Source: Branchiostoma floridae (taxonomy: Eukaryota > Chordata > Leptocardii > Amphioxiformes > Branchiostomatidae). Taken from it: a stretch of 64,000 nt of DNA. Location: positions 2,036,848-2,100,847 of the forward strand of contig NC_049982.1 of NCBI RefSeq assembly GCF_000003815.2. The letters run 5' to 3'. The position numbers and the translations under genes were made by a program. Positions 45,599 through 55,700 of this stretch are shown piece by piece. The first letter of the stretch is position 1, and each line of letters opens with the position of its first letter. The notes below the pieces were generated by a model, which did no database searches, was not told where the DNA came from, and worked only from the letters and a program-made list of their open reading frames with translations.

Positions 45599-46182
45599 AT
45601 ACGAGGGGCGTGCAATAAGTAATGGTCCTGACCCACTTCCAGTTGTCTGATCTAAATGAAATTTTGTATGTGTAATAATTCATATCTCTATGGGTTATGT
45701 TGCAAAAGACAGCTCTGAACTAATTGTGGTTTCTGATTTACTGGTGTTTGAACTTAGTCAGGTGCGAAATGGACCAGGTGTGAAATGGAACCAGTTGAGT
45801 GTCGCGCAGTGATCCGGTTTTTGTATTTGAAAGGACGCACACCAAAGAAGACTTTTGATGAAATAAATGAAACTTATGGTGATGATGCCCCATCATATGA
45901 CCTTGTAAAACGCTGGCATCCTGAATTCAAACGTGGCTGGAAGTCTGTGGAAACAGCTCCCAGACCTGGTCGTCCCTCTTGTGCCATTGATGAGGCATCA
46001 GTTGGAGGACCAACCTGGGGTGTCCTACAAAATCGGTGTCCAGAGCTGCATCAAACGATGGGACAAATGCATAACTCTGGGTGATTCCTATGAAGAGAAA
46101 GACTAATAACTGTGCCAAGTTTCATTAATCTCCTGCTATGGGAAATGGGTCAGGACCATTACTAATTGCACGCCCCTCGTAT
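45599..46182 (+). mobile_element. Internally deleted mariner-like element
   Basis: Termini ATACGAGGGGCGTGCAATAA and TTGCACGCCCCTCGTAT are inverted repeats (about 35 bp with GTAATGGTCCTGACCCA inside), flanked by TA. The interior encodes an N-terminal helix-turn-helix like that of mariner/SETMAR transposases (ECRAVIRFLYLKGRTPKKTF, then APRPGRPSCAID). It then jumps to a C-terminal-like tail in a different frame (CIKRWDKCITLGDSYEEKD). The catalytic core is missing and the join is frameshifted, so it cannot make transposase. Confidence 0.85.
45785..46084 (+). pseudogene. Mariner-like transposase remnant
   Basis: A 99-codon frame from an ATG at 45785. The first about 65 residues resemble the DNA-binding domain of mariner transposases. 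After WGV the deletion junction shifts frame and the protein ends without the DDD/D catalytic domain. Considered non-functional. Confidence 0.8.
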
Positions 46183-46269
46183 GCACATGCACGATGCACA
46201 TACACGATGCCTATAAGTCGGTCCTGTATTTCTGTGGGTTAAGGGCATTTCTCACCGAAATGTGGGATA

Positions 46270-46489
46270 TACTGTAAATGCATTTAGGTTCGCGGGGATT
46301 TAATTTCGCGGTAGCGGGAACTTCTTTTGAAAGGACTTTTCGCGGTGGATTTAAGTTCGCGGTAACACCATAGACTGCAGTCTAACACCATAATAGAAAA
46401 ATGTTCGCGGTGGATTTAAGTTCGCGGCGAAGTGGTCACCGCGAAAACCGCGAACGTTAATCCACTGCGAACATTTCTGCATTTACAGA
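46270..46489 (+). mobile_element. MITE-like element, TTCGCGG family (copy 3)
   Basis: TACTGTAAATGCATTTAGGT at the left and CGAACATTTCTGCATTTACA at the right; same orientation and layout as 3021-3226. Confidence 0.84.
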
Positions 46490-48722
46490 ACCACAGCAAA
46501 GCGAACCGACTGGGGGAGTAAATCTGCAGCAGCAGCACAGAAGAGGTCAAGTTTTACTGACCTGATTAAGAAATTTGCATAAAGTTTAGATTTGCAAAAA
46601 AAAGAAGATAGTATGACAAGCGCCACAGTGACTCCGTCCATCGCTTTAGGAATGGCTGAAACATTTGTGTTGTTGTAACACGTGTTAGGCCCTCTCCAGT
46701 CAAGCCTTTACATGTGCGGTCACACGCAGCAAGGTGCAAGCCGTCGGGATCTCTGGCTGAACGTCTTGCGTCGCGTTTGTGTGATTTATTGACACAACAA
46801 AACTTGAGCTATTCTTACGGTCACGCAGTCAACAGTATTACAATGCAAAGCACGGCACACTATAGCTTTTTTTAAGGTCTTGTTACCTCCGTCATGGAAG
46901 CCAATGACCTTAAAAGCTAAGGGGTACTGTTTCTGTTTATAGGTGGGATCACACGTGGTGCGTATATAGTCGAGCATTTCAAGTCCGCATGCCCACGGGT
47001 TGCGGGAAAAAAATAATAGACAAATTTGGACAAATATAGACAGAAAATATACCAATCGAGTTAGAGCTTGGTCACAAACCACACTCCTCAGGCGGCAAGC
47101 TAACTCCTTCGGCATGTTATGCATCTGTGTTTGTCAGGACCAGGCGTCTCCATGTGGTATAGCCTCCCCAGTACATTTACATGTACAGAAACAGCAGTGC
47201 GAAAGAAAATATGTAAAGACAGAAAGACAGTTCCAACGCCACCTACCCACACCCCCACAATATAGAAAACTCTCTGTGGTATTGGTGAAGTCGTAATGCT
47301 AAAAGTCTAGTCAGATTATGTGTTAAGGTATGTGATAGAGTAAGATAGACCACTGTTGACGTCGCTACGCTCACAGACTGATTTCTCCGTCTTTTTAGAT
47401 ATCCGCACCGCGGATCGGGTGACACAAACGGGTCGGTAATGAAGTAGTGTTTGTTATAGTCATGTGTCAACTGCTGCTGAAGGGGTCATGTTTTTCACCC
47501 CTACGATTGTAATGGAAGCTTCCTCCAGTGCCAATACATGTTCAATACCATCTGTCAGACAGTCTTTTTCTTTTACCTTTAGTTATGCTTGGGATAGAGT
47601 GCTTTGTGTTTGTGGCTTGAACAGTTTCATAACAAGGCAACCTATATTTACTGCCATGCCCTCTCTAACCCTTTCAAAACTGTCTCGAAACTTTTCCACG
47701 TGCGCCGACAAAAGACCAACTCTCCTCGAGGTGGATGTTTCATCTTACAACTTTTATTTATTGTCAAGATGGTAAACACATGTGAGCCACAGGAAATATT
47801 CAGATCTCTTGTGCCAGTTAATGCATGTCATAGTCACTCTACTAGGCAGTTATTGCATGACTATAGCTTACCGAATGCAAGTAACAACAGCGGGAAGAGA
47901 ACATTTTATTACAGATCAGTTAAACTGTGGAATCTGCTTCCCGGAGATTTTAAGATTGTCTCCGATACAAGATTTTTAAAGAAGATGATAGACAATTTCT
48001 ACGGATCATAATGGTTTTATTGTTTATAATCCTCTGACCTGATGACTTCTAGACTTTATGTATGTATTTGTATCTGTTTTGAGTGTATGGTATCTGTCTA
48101 TCTACTTGTATATACTGTGTGTGTTTTTAAATGAGCCCTGGAATATTAGCTCAATGAGCTAGCTTAAGGATAAAACAATAAACTCAAACTCTATTTGTTG
48201 AACCCTGGTAGACTAGCCCTAAATAGGGCTAAAGGGTATCGGAATAAAGGAAATAAAGGAAATAAAGGAACACCAGGACTCTCGAAGCAGAGGTTTGGTC
48301 GGTGTAATAGTAGTGGTGGGATTTTACCGCTACCTCCCCTTGGTATAAAAATCCCGCCAACTACTTGCCCACCGACCCAACCTCTCAAATGCACAAACCA
48401 TGGTGGAATGTAATTTGCGATTGGAGTTGTAAAGCGTTCTTGATGCCTGTACCTTTCACTCTGAGCACCTGAGTCGATTTTCACATCGATGTAGCGATAT
48501 TTAAAGATTCACTTAGCGGTGTCCTTATCTTTGTGTCGGATCTCATAATATAAATAGATTAATGATAACCAACGTTGTCGTGTTTAGTATGTAGGGAAGG
48601 ACAACCTCAAGCCAACCGTTCACACTTACGCCACATCTTCAGAAAAGACGCTGGAGCCGCATGTTCCCCATTTAGCCCTGCCATTTAGGAACTTTATTCG
48701 AACCGAACGTTGTCGTGTTTTT
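46490..48722. other. Spacer between the two otopetrin-like genes
   Basis: Apart from the retrotransposon tail, I see no gene. A GGAAATAAA triplet repeat lies at about 48240-48270. Sequence downstream (48600-48722) is likely 3' UTR of the intronless gene on the - strand. Confidence 0.5.
47465..48210 (+). mobile_element. 5'-truncated non-LTR retrotransposon tail (CR1/L2/jockey-like)
   Basis: The frame ending at 48011 contains CHSHSTRQLLHDYSLPNASN and NSGKRTFYYRSVKLWNLLPG followed by DFKIVSDTRFLKKMIDNFYG. This is the typical C-terminal motif of CR1/Rex-type reverse transcriptases (H..TR ... GKR(T/S)F.Y...LWN.LP). The 3' UTR follows, ending around AGGATAAAACAATAAACTCA. The RT catalytic domain is absent. 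The 5' border is uncertain. Confidence 0.72.
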
Positions 48723-50648
48723 TTAGTTCAGCGAATTCATCTGCATGACTGTACCCGGTTCCGGTTGCACCACCAGCGGATGAACCCTGCCCGCGCGCTC
48801 CGGGCTCAGAATCAGAGTCCTCAGCCGCAGGTTCACGGCCATGACGAGCGACTGCAGCCAGTACAGCATGAAGAGCGGGTAGAACAGGTGCAGGAGCTTG
48901 TTCCAGTAGCCGCGGAACGCCACGCGCTGCACGGGGCTCTGCCAGCAGGTGGTGGTGGGCGCGGACTGGACCTCCAGGAAGCTGCCGTTAATCCAGAGGC
49001 ACATGTTGAACAACACGAGCAGGCTGTAGCTCGTGCTCAGCGCGCCCTCCTGTTTTTGCGACTGGCACGTGGCTGCGAGGAGAAACGTGGTTTGGAAGAC
49101 GATCAGTAGGGTGTTGAACAACGCGTCGAATGCCAAAAGGACGCGGAGGTTTGCGAAGCTGTTGTCCGGGGAAGGCATGAGCAGGCGACAGACGTAGTCT
49201 TCCGGGTCATCGTCATTCGTCCTCGCGAGCGCGAAGAGCGACATCAAGTTGAGCGCAGTCATGGCGATCGCGCCGAGGCCCAGCAGGACGATGTGGGCTA
49301 TGTGCGGCCAGTATACTAGTGCGCTGTCAAGCCTGTCATTGGAGCCGCTCTTTATCTTGATCTCACCCAGAAGTGCTGCCAGGGCGAAGACGAAAACGTA
49401 CACGACTTTGTACACGTGGTAGGTAAAGACTGCTTGGTTGTCTGCGTATTTTGGTGTGACTGCAGTTGTGGTTGTGGCGGTTGTTGTGATTGTTGTTGTT
49501 GGCGGTCTGGTCGTTCTCCGAGCCTTAGTACAACCCCAACACAGGCTTGTTGTCATTATTGTTGTTGGCATTGTTGTTGTTGTTGGCATTGTTGTTGAAG
49601 TCTCAGCTGTCGGTGGTAGGGCGGCCCGTTGTGCAACGAGGACAAGTGCCACGGAGAGGACCAACAGGACAACGACGAAAAACAACCAACCTGGCGCCGC
49701 GTTCCCGTGAACCCCGCGCAGCCGCTGACCGTTCTCGCTCTCCCTGTAAGCACCGTGGAAGCCCCGTGCCTTGGACCACAGGGCGAACATCGCGGCAGTC
49801 GCCAAGACGCTGAACTGGCCGATCAGCGGGTTACAGTAACGTTTTAGCCCGAGGAATTCGCAGTGCGTCGCCCGGTCGCTTCCTTCACACGGCGCAGCTG
49901 TCGGGGCATCGCTGTCCCAGCATACGGAGGTGTCGCAGACGATATCGGTGCTCTCCGACACTTGGTAAAACCAGCACGCCGCGTCGGCCATGACGACAAA
50001 CGCCACGAGGAAGGCGGTTGCTGCAGTTTGCTTCGCCCACGTCCGCGACATGTACAGCCATCCGACCGAGCTGACTTGCGCCACAACGAAAAACAACCTC
50101 ACGACGTGGAACGCGGTGCTGGTGTGGGGGTTTGACTGCGAGCTGCCCTCTGCGAGGCTACAGGAATTCGCCACGACCAAAGCGTTGATGTCGACTACCA
50201 TGCAGGCAATGGCCAGCAACGCGAGAACGACGAAAGCGACGGCAGATTTGGCGCGGTCCACTTTCACGTCTTCTTCCGTTTCTTCCACCAGCGGCTCGTA
50301 AGGGTCTCTCCGCGCCACCCAGAGCAGCAGTCCGGTGCTGACCAGGCCCGCACTCACCGCCACCGTGAAGACGACCTCCATGGCGTTAGACCGCGTGCAC
50401 TCCAGACTCAGGAGCGCGGTAGCCGCACCGAAACCGAGCAGGAAAAACGTCAACAAGGCGACGATCACGCCCGCCGTCTTCGTGCCCACTTCTTTGAAGA
50501 GCCGCCTCCTCAGCCACTTTGTTGACCAGAACTCCCCTCGACACAGTTCACACCCACCACACGATCCGCAGCATCTACACCTACCCCGACCTGACGGGGC
50601 CCACCCGGTCACGGGTACAGGGGCAGGAGAGCTGTCGGGCGTTTCCAT
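48723..50648 (-). CDS. Otopetrin-like 12-TM membrane protein, intronless paralogue (641 aa)
   Basis: One uninterrupted frame from ATG at 50648 (METPDSSPAPVPV) to TAA at 48723. A Cys-rich N-terminus (CRCCGSCGGCELC) precedes FWSTKWLRRRL and twelve predicted hydrophobic segments. These include VIVALLTFFLLGFGAATALL, FHVVRLFFVVAQVSSVGWLY, AFLVAFVVMADAACWFYQV, YCNPLIGQFSVLATAAMFAL, GWLFFVVVLLVLSVALVLVA, VFTYHVYKVVYVFVFALAAL, LLVLFNMCLWINGSFLEV and LLHLFYPLFMLYWLQSLVMA. Order and motifs fit otopetrins (two six-TM halves; P-L-x-x-x-F/Y-x-x-L-A...LW.K at TM6; LFNxCLWI at TM11). A Thr-rich loop follows TM7. It is divergent, so family assignment should be tested. Paralogue of the gene at 40619-45364. 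Confidence 0.8.
   Translation of the reverse strand: METPDSSPAPVPVTGWAPSGRGRCRCCGSCGGCELCRGEFWSTKWLRRRLFKEVGTKTAGVIVALLTFFLLGFGAATALLSLECTRSNAMEVVFTVAVSAGLVSTGLLLWVARRDPYEPLVEETEEDVKVDRAKSAVAFVVLALLAIACMVVDINALVVANSCSLAEGSSQSNPHTSTAFHVVRLFFVVAQVSSVGWLYMSRTWAKQTAATAFLVAFVVMADAACWFYQVSESTDIVCDTSVCWDSDAPTAAPCEGSDRATHCEFLGLKRYCNPLIGQFSVLATAAMFALWSKARGFHGAYRESENGQRLRGVHGNAAPGWLFFVVVLLVLSVALVLVAQRAALPPTAETSTTMPTTTTMPTTIMTTSLCWGCTKARRTTRPPTTTITTTATTTTAVTPKYADNQAVFTYHVYKVVYVFVFALAALLGEIKIKSGSNDRLDSALVYWPHIAHIVLLGLGAIAMTALNLMSLFALARTNDDDPEDYVCRLLMPSPDNSFANLRVLLAFDALFNTLLIVFQTTFLLAATCQSQKQEGALSTSYSLLVLFNMCLWINGSFLEVQSAPTTTCWQSPVQRVAFRGYWNKLLHLFYPLFMLYWLQSLVMAVNLRLRTLILSPERAGRVHPLVVQPEPGTVMQMNSLN
49440..49625 (-). 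repeat. Thr-rich low-complexity coding segment
   Basis: Within the 641-aa protein, runs such as TSTTMPTTTTMPTTIMTT and TTITTTATTTTAVTP flank a WGCTKARRTTRPP stretch, between predicted TM7 and TM8. It is absent from the five-exon paralogue, where the corresponding loop is about 20 residues (QFAVTHQATTVSAPAD). Possibly an O-glycosylated extracellular loop. Confidence 0.75.
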
Positions 50649-51459
50649 CCGCGCAGACGATCAAAATCGTATAAAAGACAACCTCAGCGAGGCAGAAGCA
50701 TCCTACGTTCTGTTGTGTTCCTCAGTCCAAGCCTTCCTATAGTCGGAATGTCACAGCGAGGCCAAAAAACGCGATTTCTTCAAAACCACGATGTTGAACT
50801 TTGGATCATGTGTCTTTGGTGGCAATGAGGATAGAAACTGACTTGCGCTTTGCTCGTAGCGATCTCCCAGTGGCTGAAGATAGTCCTGTAGGTAATAACT
50901 CGGCAGCCTTTAACTTTAACTTGTACGTAAGTAATCCCATCCGAGTCAATAGAACCGCAGCCTGTTGCCTGCCAATGCCTGAAAGTGTGTGGCGACCTCC
51001 TCACCCCATTTAGGTGATACCTATTGTGGACTGAATGTTCCGAATGTTTACTGCTTTATAGATGGTTCGGGTTACACATAGCCGGTGAACCGAGAGATCT
51101 CGTGTCTTTACCTACAAAAGACTTTGGCCACTGAGGTCCTCACAGTGACCGCACTGCGCCCCAAGTTAAGGGAATGAAACATTGTTGTTTGCCTTTCGTG
51201 TCTTCGTGTTTCTGGGCTGCAGTTTCTATTGGTGCCGCCAGAGAGAGTTTATGGTCCATCTTGGATCTATCTGCTAGTTATCTATGTTAACGACATCATC
51301 AAGTAAAAGAAACAAACGAAATCAGATGCATTCAGAGACTAGACAGAGGGATAATGAACCCAGTCTGTTATGTACAGTTCCACAAGAAACTGCTAGAGGG
51401 AGGACTAAACTACAAACCTGCTCGAAGATATTTTATTCAAATACAATCCAATCTCTACA

Positions 51460-51535
51460 ACTGGATAAAAACGGATATTTACTTCCGGACGTTTCGAGTG
51501 ACATCCATCACGCTTCTTCAGCAAAAGCAGAAGGT
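51460..51535. repeat. Partial GTGACATCCATCAC family repeat (copy 2)
   Basis: CAACTGGATAAAAACGGATA and CGAGTGACATCCATCACGCT then TCTTCAGCA resemble one half of the element at 27960-28150. Confidence 0.55.
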
Positions 51536-52096
51536 AATGCTTGATATCAAATGATGTTCACATGTAAGAGACTTAATTCCTTTATTTCAACAAGTAGCAG
51601 CTACTTAGGGTCTAAGATATGATCATTAGCTGAGGATATAAATATGATAAAAATCCAACTACAACTTCCTCAATAACCATTACAAAGTGTTGTTCATTAA
51701 ACCAAACGTATCACATAATGATATAGAATTTAGTAACACTTGGCAAACAAACGGAACAAATTAAAAACGCATAACCCTTTATTTAAAACGCATAACGTTT
51801 TATCACAAAGCTAAACATATTCTCAGCTTGAATTCTGACCTTGAAGAACAGCTGATACTATAGGAATCCGAGCAATGTGGCTGTACCGTATATTAATTAT
51901 TATTTAGTTGACAAACTACAATTTGTTTTTTCGCGACACGATGTTCTTATCCTATAGGAACGAACATCTAAATTTTCTTTGCTATACGGTAACAATAATA
52001 CAGCATATTTCAGACCGATTATAATAAAAGGCATAAAATAACTTCGGGCCTGCCGTCACATGGTATCGTGCGTGTTTACGGTCACGTCCGCGCCAG

Positions 52097-52104
52097 TGAC
52101 GTCA
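52097..52104. promoter_or_regulatory. CRE-like octamer TGACGTCA
   Basis: Exact palindromic cAMP-response-element consensus upstream of glycogen synthase. An exact 8-mer can occur by chance once per about 65 kb per palindrome. The promoter position and metabolic gene make it worth noting, but binding is not shown. Confidence 0.35.
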
Positions 52105-52625
52105 GTAAGTAAGGTCAGAGTTGAGCAGACCGTACTACTAGCCTACTCAGGGGGTGAGCCAATAAATCTATCAATTTCTCTTGCCAGTCTAATAAAATAA
52201 ATTTTGCATTTTACCATCTTACTTTCTCTTTTACAACCTATTTCTGATCAATGTTAGGTTTTGATGATAGTATAATGGTTTAAAATTGTACATAATTTAG
52301 CTCATCTCATGTGGTATGACCCACTGCCCATATGACATGTCCTAACGTTACATTAGGAGTGTGTTCAGCCGGCCCGGTGTCAGGACTGCCCGTCTGTGGG
52401 AACATCCTTCTTACGAGCTCGTTGCTAAAGCTTGCTTCAAGACATCTGCTGCAACGTCTCAGCCGTCAACGCAGCTTTCTTAGAGGCTAGAGGAACATCT
52501 TCCCCAGCGGTCGGGAAGGCACAAGCCGTGCGAGCGAAACGGATTTTGTGCGGGTCAACCACGGTCGTCTGCAACTTTAAAGTTCTTGAGAGGGTGATTT
52601 TAAGACGTGAGGAATCTCCTTCAAG

Positions 52626-52719
52626 ATGGATGACGACTATGACGACTTCGACGACAACGGGCCCATGGGCACCAGGAACAAATGGGTGTTCGAGATCTCA
52701 ACCGAGGTCGCTAACAAAG
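52626..52719 (+). CDS. GYS: GYS exon 1 (coding part)
   Basis: Begins [20 protein letters not shown] and ends [10 protein letters not shown] in phase 1 (G|GTGAGG), the same boundary position as in vertebrate genes as I recall it. The leader is acidic and has no serine before the FEIS codons, unlike the mammalian leader with phosphorylation sites 2 and 2a. Confidence 0.92.
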
Positions 52720-55700
52720 GTGAGGTACCACACGCCCCCCTCCCCACGGTATCCGCTATAGTATGTGGTTAGATATATAACCTCCATGGATAACGTTACA
52801 TGTAACGCTATGTACACGCATGGGAAACTCAGTTCACTTGTGTGGGAATAAGAGACCGACTTATTGCAGTGCGTACCCTAAATTACTTTAATCTGAGTAG
52901 ATCTTTTAAAAACTTCACACGAGTATTTTCAAGTAAAGTTTTCTGAAGAATATGATATGCGAATCTATATGTTATACGTGTTAAATACATGTAGTTATAC
53001 CTAGCTCTGAGAGTGAACGATGCCTCGCATATCATGGTTTATATATTTAGACAGTCTTGCTATGAAAAATGACCAGAAAGGAGTCCGCGTAGCTGTTGCT
53101 TTTCCGTAATCTGTAAACATCACAGCGCGATCAGAGAGTGGAACTTACAGGGAACGCCCCCTCTCTGACCTTCAAAACTGCGTCTGGGTTTCGGACCAAA
53201 GTTGGACTCTAGAGTCCTGGTTGATGACTTGAGCAAAACACAGACAAGTGGCTGTATCTTCCCTGTGTTTTCTGTTCTAAAATCGGCAACTCTTTCCTCA
53301 TAAACCTGAGGTTTCTATGGTTAGCTTTTAAGTATAGTATGTAGGACTGTAAACAAACACAACGCTTGTTATCTTTATCTGGGTTAAACTTTAACTACAC
53401 CTAAAACTAGTCTAGCTACGCCTGAATGCAGAACAGTGACCATTTTTCAGGCACTGTTGTATGTAGATAGCTAGAAGTTTTGGAAGTTCTGTACACTGTT
53501 GGTATCACAGCTACAACGTTGTGTTGGGGCTATCTCAGCTGGAAAGGTCATGTAGAGGTCACCCAATGTTTCACAGATTGTACCCCTGACACAACAGCTA
53601 CACAAGGGTTGAGGGTTTTACAAGTTAAGTAACAATGTTTACTATTATCGTTCTTATCACAAGTAAAGGTTCGAATGACCCTCACAATGATCAGTTGTAC
53701 TAAACTTCCACTCTGAAACTGATGGTGTCTCTCCTATTGTTTGTGAAGTAAACAAATAACAGCAGGTCGGATGTCAGGTACACGATCTTAACAGGTAGTG
53801 AAAGACATTTCGTTTGTGTAAATGTAGTCCTTAAAACAAAAACAGTGAATTCGTAATTTACATGTTTTAAGAAGAGGGAAGAGACAGGTGAACTGTATAT
53901 TAAGTGGTAGTGCACTAGACACATATGTTTAATGGCTTGGTAAATTCACCTATTGTTACAGCCAGCAGATACCCATCTTAAGTAATGAGGCTGTTATGAT
54001 GTGAAAGGTGCCTCCTTGAGCACGGGACCCCCATTTTAAGGCCTTTCTGAAACACGGTATGGCTTCAACCAACCAGAATACCCTTCCCAGGATTCAAAGC
54101 AGGGTTCAGAGATGATAGCAATTAACCTTAGTTGTTTTATTGTTTCTCTGATTGTTCACTAACACCACTACAGGTAATGATATTTTCATATCATAAGTAC
54201 TGCATATAACCCATGTTGCCCAGAACATGCCAAATAAAGGTCATCAGTTACTAAATAATAGGTGACCAAGAGATGACTCAAAACTTGTCAAAAGTGTCTA
54301 GAATTTTTTCTGATATTTTTGAAATTGCTGTTGCCAGCAGCCATGCTCCTATTGTCATGAACTAAACATTATCTTGCGCTAATTGCAATAGCAACAAACT
54401 TTATATATAACATTTTGATTAGGAGACTGTTGCACTGTGCGTAGACCCTCCCACTTTTCAAGAAAATTTTGACTTTTGTTGAAATTTATGATTACTAAGT
54501 ATAAAACTTTATGTAACAGTGGGGTTCAAGCACCACCAACCGACCATACCAAACGCCTGTAAGGCTCTTGGCCGAATCGGTTGCGTGCTTGGTTTTGTGC
54601 TTGACTGCCTGGGTCCGTCACGATAGGTCGCGGGTTCGAATTCCAGGAGCAAGCTTGGGGTAACAACTGCTCCACTCGCCTCTAGTGTTTCACTAACTGA
54701 TTGTTTGTTTGTTTGTTTTTCACATTTCCCTTGCTGCCAGTCGGAGGGATTTACACTGTGATCCGCAGCAAGGCGGGAGTGACAGTTGACGAGCTCGGTG
54801 ATCACTACTGCCTGATTGGTCCGTACAACGAGAACTCCGCCCGCCTCGAGGTCGACCCCATGGAACCCACCAATGACATCATGCGGAGGACTCTGGCGAA
54901 CATGCGCGAGAAAGGGGTGAAGGTCAGTACGCCGCCATTTTAATCATCATCATCGCTGCTTTCTTGTCTGTCAATTACATGTTTGTTAGTTCATAGTAGA
55001 ATGTTGTAAAATGATGTCGTGAAGTAAGGTCGATGAAGGTTAGATATCCAGGTAATAAGTCCCCTTTTTCACTAGACGGCGATCGCGCTGCGCTCCCACT
55101 GTGACCTAAACAGGATATGTGTAACCTTCGCTTTCACACTAAATGGGTATATCATACAAAATGTAAATGTGTCACTTCGAAGACAACAAAACACATTAAG
55201 TGTAAAAGGATTTCTTTCTTTTCTATAGAATTCATTGAGTGATATGTCAAATTTTATGTCGCAGAGAGAGCGGAAAGGGGGTATAAGATACGCCAAAAAG
55301 CAGTTACTCAAGCAACTGGATATGATTTTGGAGATGGTCAGACGGTCAGAAAGATAGTGGATGCTACATTGTGTATCTGAAACGTCTGTTTCCAAAATCA
55401 TATCCAGTTGCTTGAGTAACTAACTGCTATTTGGTATGACTTTTGAAGTATAAAATTGTTCTTTTTTATTTTTGTTTGTACTTTGGCCCGTGTCGTAACA
55501 CACCAAGTTTGCATGTCATTATAATAGCTGATATCAGTTGCTGATCATGCTAGATATGATACTTCAGAAGTTTACATGTTGAGAAAGAGAATTTACCATA
55601 TATATTATGACAATGGAAAGAATGATAAAATGACAAAAACTTGAAATAGAAAAGAGAAAATTGAATTTCCCTTCTTCCGCCAACTGTGCATGGCATATGT

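Larger units (their letters stand above)
50649..52625. promoter_or_regulatory. Divergent intergenic/promoter region between the otopetrin-like gene and glycogen synthase
   Basis: About 2 kb without a convincing reading frame. It contains a perfect CRE octamer TGACGTCA at 52097-52104, about 520 bp upstream of the glycogen synthase ATG, next to CACGTCCGCG and a GC-richer stretch. No TATA box was identified for either gene. The 5' UTR of glycogen synthase is probably within the last about 250 bp. Confidence 0.45.

Noticed and set aside
45785-46084. Active mariner transposase gene
   Set aside because: The catalytic domain is missing and the N- and C-terminal parts are in different frames.
48765-50742. 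Several + strand frames (90-135 codons) opposite the intronless otopetrin-like gene
   Set aside because: Shadows of the 641-codon - strand frame. No independent homology.
54540-54680. Functional tRNA gene
   Set aside because: A- and B-box-like strings are present, but a cloverleaf with paired acceptor and anticodon stems could not be formed. It is better explained as a SINE head.
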